From NCBI RefSeq assembly GCF_049670895.1, contig NZ_CP187170.1: DNA of 64,000 bases. One strand, given 5' to 3'. Source of the DNA: Pasteurella sp049670895 (GTDB lineage Bacteria; Pseudomonadota; Gammaproteobacteria; Enterobacterales; Pasteurellaceae). Below the pieces are notes generated by a model, which made no database searches, was not told the DNA's origin, and worked only from the letters and a program-made list of their open reading frames with translations. A program made the position numbers and the translations under genes. Positions 58,691 to 64,000 of the stretch are shown one piece after another (the first letter of the stretch is position 1; every line of letters begins with the position of its first letter).

Positions 58691-60145
58691 ATGTCAGTAA
58701 AAGGTGACATCGGCGTTATCGGCTTAGCGGTAATGGGCCAAAACTTAATTTTAAATATGAATGATCACGGCTTTAAAGTGGTGGCATTCAACCGTACGAC
58801 TTCGAAAGTCGATGAATTTTTACAAGGTGCGGCGAAAGGCACGAATATTATCGGGGCTTATTCATTACAAGACTTAGCGGATAAATTAGAAAAACCGCGT
58901 AAAGTGATGTTAATGGTGCGTGCAGGTGAGGTGGTGGATCAATTCATCGAGGCATTATTACCTCACTTAGAAGAAGGCGACATCATTATTGATGGCGGTA
59001 ACACCAACTATCCTGACACTAACCGTCGTGTTGCGTATTTACGTGAAAAAGGCATTCGTTTTATTGGTACGGGTGTTTCTGGTGGTGAAGAAGGTGCACG
59101 TTTCGGGCCTTCAATTATGCCAGGCGGTGATGAATCAGCGTGGGAACACGTGAAACCAATTTTACAAGCGATTTCAGCCAAAACGGATAAAGGTGAAGCG
59201 TGCTGTGATTGGGTAGGCCGCGATGGTGCGGGTCACTTCGTGAAAATGGTGCATAACGGCATTGAGTATGGTGATATGCAATTAATTTGTGAAGCATATC
59301 AATTCTTAAAAGATGGAGTGGGCTTATCTGATGATGAATTAGAAGCCACTTTCAAAGCATGGCGTAACACCGAATTAGACAGTTATTTAATTGATATCAC
59401 AGCGGATATTTTGGGTTATAAAGCGGAAGATGGCACCCGTTTAGTGGATAAAATCCTTGATACAGCAGGGCAAAAAGGTACAGGGAAATGGACAGGGATT
59501 AACGCCCTAGATTTCGGTATTCCATTAACCTTAATCACCGAATCCGTGTTTGCTCGTTGTGTGTCTTCCTTCAAAGAACAACGTGTGCAAGCCTCTCGCT
59601 TGTTCAATAAAGTGGTGGGCAAAGTGGAAGGCGATAAAGCCACTTGGATTGAAGCCGTACGCAAAGCCTTATTAGCCTCAAAAATTATTTCTTATGCACA
59701 AGGTTTTATGCTGATTCGTGAAGCCTCAGAAAACTTTGGTTGGCACATTAACTACGGTAACACCGCACTTTTATGGCGTGAAGGTTGTATCATTCGTAGC
59801 CGTTTCTTAGGCAATATCCGTGATGCTTATGAAGCGAACCCAGATTTGGTGTTCTTAGGTTCAGATGCCTATTTCAAAGGCATTTTAGAAAACAGCTTAG
59901 GCGAATGGCGTAAAGTGGTGGCGAAATCCATTGAAGTGGGGATTCCAATGCCTTGCATGGCATCTGCAATCACGTTCTTAGACAGCTACACCAGTGAGCG
60001 TTTGCCTGCTAATTTACTGCAAGCACAGCGTGACTATTTCGGTGCACACACTTATGAACGTACTGACAAACCACGTGGTGAATTTTTCCACACCAACTGG
60101 ACAGGACGTGGTGGGGATACCGCTTCAACCACTTACGATGTGTAG
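58691..60145 (+). CDS. gnd: 6-phosphogluconate dehydrogenase, decarboxylating
   Basis: Third step of the oxidative pentose phosphate pathway: 6-phosphogluconate to ribulose 5-phosphate, CO2 and NADPH. The 484-residue protein has the Rossmann motif GVIGLAVMGQNL at the start, IIDGGNTNYPDTNRR, the signature GTGVSGGEEGARFGPSIMPGG with catalytic residues, and VKMVHNGIEYGDMQLI with the catalytic Lys and His/Asn. ACAGGAGAAC precedes the ATG. Length is slightly longer than Escherichia coli Gnd (468), as in Haemophilus. Two uptake words lie at the 3' end and just after. Confidence 0.97.
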   Translation: MSVKGDIGVIGLAVMGQNLILNMNDHGFKVVAFNRTTSKVDEFLQGAAKGTNIIGAYSLQDLADKLEKPRKVMLMVRAGEVVDQFIEALLPHLEEGDIIIDGGNTNYPDTNRRVAYLREKGIRFIGTGVSGGEEGARFGPSIMPGGDESAWEHVKPILQAISAKTDKGEACCDWVGRDGAGHFVKMVHNGIEYGDMQLICEAYQFLKDGVGLSDDELEATFKAWRNTELDSYLIDITADILGYKAEDGTRLVDKILDTAGQKGTGKWTGINALDFGIPLTLITESVFARCVSSFKEQRVQASRLFNKVVGKVEGDKATWIEAVRKALLASKIISYAQGFMLIREASENFGWHINYGNTALLWREGCIIRSRFLGNIRDAYEANPDLVFLGSDAYFKGILENSLGEWRKVVAKSIEVGIPMPCMASAITFLDSYTSERLPANLLQAQRDYFGAHTYERTDKPRGEFFHTNWTGRGGDTASTTYDV

Positions 60146-60328
60146 TTAATATTTTTTAAAAACGTACCGCACTTTTGTTGTGAAAAGGCAAATGTGCGGG
60201 CGTTTTTTCTCTTTAAACGGTAGGTGTACTAAATTGAGCCATGCCTCAATAAATTTTTTATCGTGGTATTGGTTTTTTATCACAGTGAAATCAATGCTGA
60301 CGTTCATCTCAATCAGATAGGGAAAATT

Positions 60329-61141
60329 ATGAACATTCCTAATTACAGAAACCAAATTAAAATCGTCTTTTTTGATATTGATGAGACGTTGCTGATAAAA
60401 GACGAAGATCGTATTCCTGATAGCGTGATTCCTGCCTTAAACAAATTGCATGAAAATGGCATTATTACCGCTATTGCAACGGGGCGTACGCAAGCAAATT
60501 TTTCCTCAACCATTAAAGAATTTATTGCACAAGTGAATATTGATTTATTTGTGACGATCAACGGGCAATATATTGATTATAAAAATGCACCTTTAGAAAA
60601 AAATACGTTACCAACGGCGAAAATCCAAGAGCTGGTGGACTTTTTTGATCAACATCAGATCGAATATGCCCAAGTTTCCCCTACCCATATGGCTATTTCT
60701 GCCGCCACTGAGGAGGTGTGTAGTGCATTAGACACATTGAAAGGGCGTTATCATGTGGAAAAAGATTATTTCAAACGTAATGAGGTTTTTCAGATCTTGG
60801 CGTTTTATAACGACACAAAAGATGAATTGGTGAAAAACTCAGGGGTCTTAACGGGTTTACAAACGGTTCGTTGGCATAAAAACTCCATTGATTTATTTGA
60901 TGCGAACATTTCAAAAGCCAGTGGTATTGCGGCGGCGATTCGTCATTTAGGCTTTGACATGGAAAATGTGATGGCATTTGGCGATGGTTTAAATGATATT
61001 GAAATGCTTCGTACCGTGGGGGTTGGGGTGGCAATGGGCAATGCACAAGAGGTCGTGAAAAATGCGGCACGCCATGTCACTCGCCCGATTGATCAAGACG
61101 GTATTCATTATTTTCTGACCCAAGCAGGTTTGTTAGATTAA
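60329..61141 (+). CDS. Cof-type HAD phosphatase
   Basis: Haloacid-dehalogenase superfamily phosphatase, Cof subfamily IIB, acting on sugar or nucleotide phosphates; the substrate is unknown. The start is ATG 60329 after AGGGAAAA (270 residues); the frame extends to 60263. Motif I is FFDIDETLL (near 14-22) with nucleophile Asp; motif II ATGRT; motif III/IV contains the Lys in SKASGIAAAI and GDGLNDIEML with metal-binding Asp residues. A Cof cap domain lies between. comF follows with 90 bases between starts and its own CRP-S site. Confidence 0.9.
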   Translation: MNIPNYRNQIKIVFFDIDETLLIKDEDRIPDSVIPALNKLHENGIITAIATGRTQANFSSTIKEFIAQVNIDLFVTINGQYIDYKNAPLEKNTLPTAKIQELVDFFDQHQIEYAQVSPTHMAISAATEEVCSALDTLKGRYHVEKDYFKRNEVFQILAFYNDTKDELVKNSGVLTGLQTVRWHKNSIDLFDANISKASGIAAAIRHLGFDMENVMAFGDGLNDIEMLRTVGVGVAMGNAQEVVKNAARHVTRPIDQDGIHYFLTQAGLLD

Positions 61142-61145
61142 TTCT

Positions 61146-61167
61146 TTTTGCGATCCCGATCGAGGTA
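61146..61167 (+). promoter_or_regulatory. CRP-S (competence) site upstream of comF
   Basis: The 22-bp site has TTTTGCGATC-CC-GATCG identical to the first 17 positions of the Sxy-dependent CRP-S consensus TTTTGCGATCNNGATCGCAAAA, with the last five positions AGGTA. It lies about 75 bases before the comF start. In Haemophilus these sites need CRP and Sxy and define the competence regulon, which includes comF. Confidence 0.7.
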
Positions 61168-61231
61168 TGCCAAGCGATGGCATGCCTTTTTTCTTTTCTG
61201 GGGTAAAGTCATGCTTTTTGCGGAGAAAAAC

Positions 61232-61918
61232 ATGAACTGGTTGGGATTTCGTTGTGTGCTTTGTCATGCCCCTTTGGCGATAGCCACACATGGCTTGTGT
61301 TGTCGTTGTTATAAAAGCCTTGCACGTTTTACCTATTGTGGGCATTGTGGCATGGAAACCACACGTCCCACATTACATTGCGGATATTGTTTACAACAAG
61401 AACCGAGTTGGGATCGGATGGTGATTATCGCACGCTACCTTCCGCCCTTATCACAGCTGATTCACCAGTTCAAATTTCACCATAGCTTTTTTCTAGACCG
61501 CACTTTGGCACGTCTGTTGCTCTTGGCTATTTATGATGCAAAACGCCACTATGGTTTGCCGTTACCTGAGGTGCTGATTCCTGTTCCGCTTCATCATGTT
61601 CGGCAGTGGCAACGAGGCTATAATCAAGCGGATTTATTGGCACAACAGCTTGCACATTGGCTTAAGTTGCCTGTGGAGTCTCAATGGGTGGTACGAGTGA
61701 AACGCACGCACACACAACGAGGATTAAGTGCGAAAGAACGCCGTGTGAATTTACGCCAAGCCTTTCGCCTTGCCCATGGGGCGGAGAGTCGGCACTACAA
61801 ATCGGTTGCCTTGATTGATGATGTGATCACCACAGGATCGACCTTAAATGAAATTGCTAAACTGTTACGCACAGCGGGTGTCGAGCATATTCAAGTGTGG
61901 GGATTGGCACGATGTTAA
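61232..61918 (+). CDS. comF: Competence protein ComF
   Basis: Phosphoribosyltransferase-fold protein needed for uptake of DNA into the cytoplasm. The start is ATG 61232 after CGGAGAAA (228 residues, matching the family; the frame is open to 61148). An N-terminal zinc-binding region has cysteines in CVLCHAP, CCRCYK, CGHCGME and CGYCLQQEPSW; the C-terminal part has a PRTase motif LIDDVITTGSTLNE. RGYNQADLLAQQL is the other family block. An uptake word is within. The CRP-S site upstream supports competence control. nfuA follows after 95 bases. Confidence 0.95.
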   Translation: MNWLGFRCVLCHAPLAIATHGLCCRCYKSLARFTYCGHCGMETTRPTLHCGYCLQQEPSWDRMVIIARYLPPLSQLIHQFKFHHSFFLDRTLARLLLLAIYDAKRHYGLPLPEVLIPVPLHHVRQWQRGYNQADLLAQQLAHWLKLPVESQWVVRVKRTHTQRGLSAKERRVNLRQAFRLAHGAESRHYKSVALIDDVITTGSTLNEIAKLLRTAGVEHIQVWGLARC

Positions 61919-62013
61919 GCGAAGATAATTACTGCAAAAGGTGGAAAAAAAGGCAATCTCGGAGTATCATGCCTGACAATCTGACTCAAGTATTGAATTT
62001 TCTAGGATAATAT

Positions 62014-62598
62014 ATGCAACAAATCAAGATTTCAGAGGCGGCTCAAGCACATTTCCGTCGTTTGCTAGATCAACAAGAAGAAGGCACCAATATTCGTATT
62101 TTCGTGGTCAACCCAGGTTCGCCAAATGCAGAGTGTGGTGTGTCATATTGCCCAGCCAATGCGGTGGAAGCTACCGATACCGAAATGAAATATGCCACCT
62201 TTTCCGCATTTGTTGATGAAATCAGTTTACCTTTTTTAGACGAAGCTGAAATTGATTATGTCACCGAAGAATTGGGTGCACAGCTTACCTTAAAAGCCCC
62301 GAATGCGAAAATGCGTAAAGTGGCAGATGATGCCCCATTAATTGAGCGTGTTGAATATGTGATTCAAACACAAATCAACCCACAATTAGCCAGCCACGGT
62401 GGGAAAATCACCTTAATTGAAATTACCGAAGACGGTGAGGCAATTTTACAATTTGGCGGTGGCTGTAACGGTTGTTCAATGGTGGATGTAACCTTAAAAG
62501 ACGGTATTGAAAAACAACTGTTAAGCTTGTTCCCAAATGAATTAAAAGGGGCGAAAGACGTGACCGAACACCAACGTGGTGAACATTCTTACTATTAA
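62014..62598 (+). CDS. nfuA: Fe-S biogenesis scaffold/carrier NfuA
   Basis: Carries 4Fe-4S clusters to targets under stress. The 194-residue protein has an N-terminal degenerate A-type domain (ISEAAQAHFRRLL, then GVSYCPANAVEATDTE) and a C-terminal Nfu domain with C-x-x-C at about 151-154 (GCNGCSM). Both domains are needed in Escherichia coli NfuA. TAGGATAATAT precedes the ATG. The pairing of comF and nfuA is like that of gntX and nfuA in Escherichia coli, since gntX is the comF homologue. A hairpin ends the unit. Confidence 0.95.
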   Translation: MQQIKISEAAQAHFRRLLDQQEEGTNIRIFVVNPGSPNAECGVSYCPANAVEATDTEMKYATFSAFVDEISLPFLDEAEIDYVTEELGAQLTLKAPNAKMRKVADDAPLIERVEYVIQTQINPQLASHGGKITLIEITEDGEAILQFGGGCNGCSMVDVTLKDGIEKQLLSLFPNELKGAKDVTEHQRGEHSYY

Positions 62599-62643
62599 TG
62601 CCATGGCATAAAGGCAAAAAATCATAGCCGCACAGGCATAAAG

Positions 62644-62679
62644 CAAGGCGAACTTCGAGTTCGCCTTGTTGATTTTTAG
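62644..62679 (+). terminator. nfuA terminator
   Basis: Perfect 11-bp stem CAAGGCGAACT / AGTTCGCCTTG (62644-62654, 62658-62668) followed by TTGATTTTTA. It may also serve the opposite strand. Confidence 0.65.
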
Positions 62680-62753
62680 GGGGAATGCACAAAACTTTTT
62701 TAAAATGCCCCGCACTTTTGTTGAATGCCAAGGTGCCTAACAAGGCTGTTTTT

Positions 62754-64000
62754 TCATGAGGCTTTTAAGCAAAGGTATTTCATTTCTAAAAATTCTTCAA
62801 TGCCATAACGTGAGCCTTCACGGCCTAAGCCCGATTCTTTGATTCCACCAAAAGGTGCCACTTCGTTGCTGATTAAGCCTTCATTAATGCCGACCATGCC
62901 ATATTCTAAGGCATCGGACACACGCCAAATACGGGCGATGTCTTGCGTGTAAAGGTAGGACGCTAAACCAAACTCGGTGTCATTTGCCATTTCTACCACC
63001 TGTTCTTCCGTCTCAAATTTAAACAGCGGTGCCAATGGAGCAAAGGTTTCTTCTTTTGCCACTAACATATGGTGTGTTACATCACACAACACGGTGGGCT
63101 GGAAGAACGTGCCTCCCCGTGCGTGGCGTTGCCCCCCAACCATTAACCTTGCCCCTTTAGCCGTGGCATCTTCAATATGTTGTTGGATTTTTTGCACCGC
63201 ACTTTCACTGATTAATGGCCCCATATTCACCCCATCTTCATTGGCACTGCCCACTTTCAAACGAGCCACTTCTGCACAGAATTGTTCAACAAAACGTTCA
63301 TCAATGCCAGATTGGACATAAATGCGGTTGGTGCAAACGCAAGTTTGTCCGCTGTTACGGAATTTTGAGGCTAAAATGCCGTCAATCGCTTTATTCAGAT
63401 CGGCATCATCAAACACAATGGACGGGGCATTGCCGCCAAGCTCAAGGGAGAGTTTTTTCACCGTATTTGCAGATTGTGCCATGAGCTGTTTCCCTACTCG
63501 AGTCGAACCCGTAAAGGTGAGTTTGCGGACGATAGGACTGTCGGTAAGTGCTTGCCCCACCTCAATGGCTTGGGTGGTGGTGATGACATTCAATATCCCC
63601 GCAGGTACGCCAGCTTGGTGAGCCAGTTCTGCCAAGGCTAAGGCAGAAAGTGGGGTTTCATGTGCAGGTTTGAGCACCATCGCACAACCTGCAGCAAGGG
63701 CGGGGGCAGCCTTGCGGGTGATCATGGCATGTGGAAAATTCCATGGGGTGATCGCAGCAACCACGCCCACTGCTTGTTTGATCACAAATAAACGCTGATC
63801 GGCATGATTCGCTGGGAGAACATCGCCATAAATCCGTTTGGCTTCTTCGGCAAACCATTCAATAAAACTGGCACCATACTGAATTTCGCTACGGCTTTCG
63901 TGAATCGGCTTGCCTTGTTCAAGGCTTAAAATTTGGGCTAATTGTTCTTGGTGTTCTTGCACCAGTTCGTACCAACGTCGCAAAATGGCGGCACGGACTT
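62754..64000 (-). CDS. gabD: NAD(P)-dependent succinate-semialdehyde dehydrogenase (GabD type), 5' end cut by window edge
   Basis: Oxidises succinate semialdehyde to succinate. About 415 residues are visible; the frame is open to the window edge and the first residues read VRAAILRRWYELVQEHQ, which belongs inside the family N-terminal region, so roughly 60-70 residues are missing. Motifs: TPWNFPHAMITRKAAPALAA, FTGSTRVGK, catalytic Glu in LSLELGGNAPSIVF, catalytic Cys in SGQTCVC, and the C-terminal APFGGIKESGLGREGS typical of GabD. Enzymes of this family also act on other aldehydes, so the substrate is probable rather than certain. It is convergent with nfuA. Confidence 0.9.
   Translation of the reverse strand, partial: VRAAILRRWYELVQEHQEQLAQILSLEQGKPIHESRSEIQYGASFIEWFAEEAKRIYGDVLPANHADQRLFVIKQAVGVVAAITPWNFPHAMITRKAAPALAAGCAMVLKPAHETPLSALALAELAHQAGVPAGILNVITTTQAIEVGQALTDSPIVRKLTFTGSTRVGKQLMAQSANTVKKLSLELGGNAPSIVFDDADLNKAIDGILASKFRNSGQTCVCTNRIYVQSGIDERFVEQFCAEVARLKVGSANEDGVNMGPLISESAVQKIQQHIEDATAKGARLMVGGQRHARGGTFFQPTVLCDVTHHMLVAKEETFAPLAPLFKFETEEQVVEMANDTEFGLASYLYTQDIARIWRVSDALEYGMVGINEGLISNEVAPFGGIKESGLGREGSRYGIEEFLEMKYLCLKAS

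Overview
Organism. The window is a chromosomal piece of a member of the Pasteurellaceae. About 40 copies of the 9-base uptake word AAGTGCGGT (either strand, counted by eye) are spread through genes and intergenic gaps; this is the Haemophilus-type DNA uptake signal. Gene content agrees: short pabB, yeiH, oxaloacetate decarboxylase oadGAB, comF with a competence-type CRP-S site, and a nudE-OPT-cysQ-zwf-pgl-gnd order like that of Haemophilus influenzae. I cannot name the species. No rRNA, tRNA, insertion sequence or CRISPR array was seen. Layout. 1-2,374: end of a type I restriction-modification locus (hsdM plus an AlbA_2/Schlafen-type ATP-binding gene that leaves the window), directly downstream of tex. 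2,407-12,099: tex, a small exported protein, greB, acetate transporter satP divergent from adhE, yeiH, yfbU and mlaA. 12,100-18,546: carA and carB, separated by a phzF-like and a DJ-1/PfpI-like gene, behind a tandem ARG box and a PurR-like half site. 18,756-25,214: tktA, mgtC, an unknown membrane protein, the ABC-F gene yheS and a marC-family gene. 25,215-29,335: a long leader with a perfect CRP palindrome, then oadGAB. 29,581-34,765: murQ, a GNAT gene, tpiA, pabA divergent from pabB and a pabC-like gene, ridA. 34,920-44,213: a second, complete type I restriction locus, hsdM-hsdS-AAA ATPase-(duplicated 5' fragment of hsdR)-fic-hsdR. 44,379-49,601: pckA, hslO, hslR, amtB, glnK. 49,986-60,145: nudE, OPT transporter, cysQ, zwf, pgl, a small accessory patch and gnd. 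60,329-64,000: HAD phosphatase, comF, nfuA and the 3' part of a gabD-type dehydrogenase. How the genes work together. zwf, pgl, gnd and tktA cover the oxidative pentose phosphate route and its link to glycolysis (tpiA). adhE, satP, pckA and oadGAB handle fermentation end products and oxaloacetate. carAB, pabABC, ridA, amtB and glnK belong to nitrogen, arginine/pyrimidine and folate metabolism. The two restriction loci carry accessory ATPase and Fic genes and are the most likely defence-related, variable parts. The best candidate for an unusual system is the AAA ATPase plus Fic pair inside the second restriction locus, where a 160-bp direct repeat of the hsdR start flanks the fic gene.
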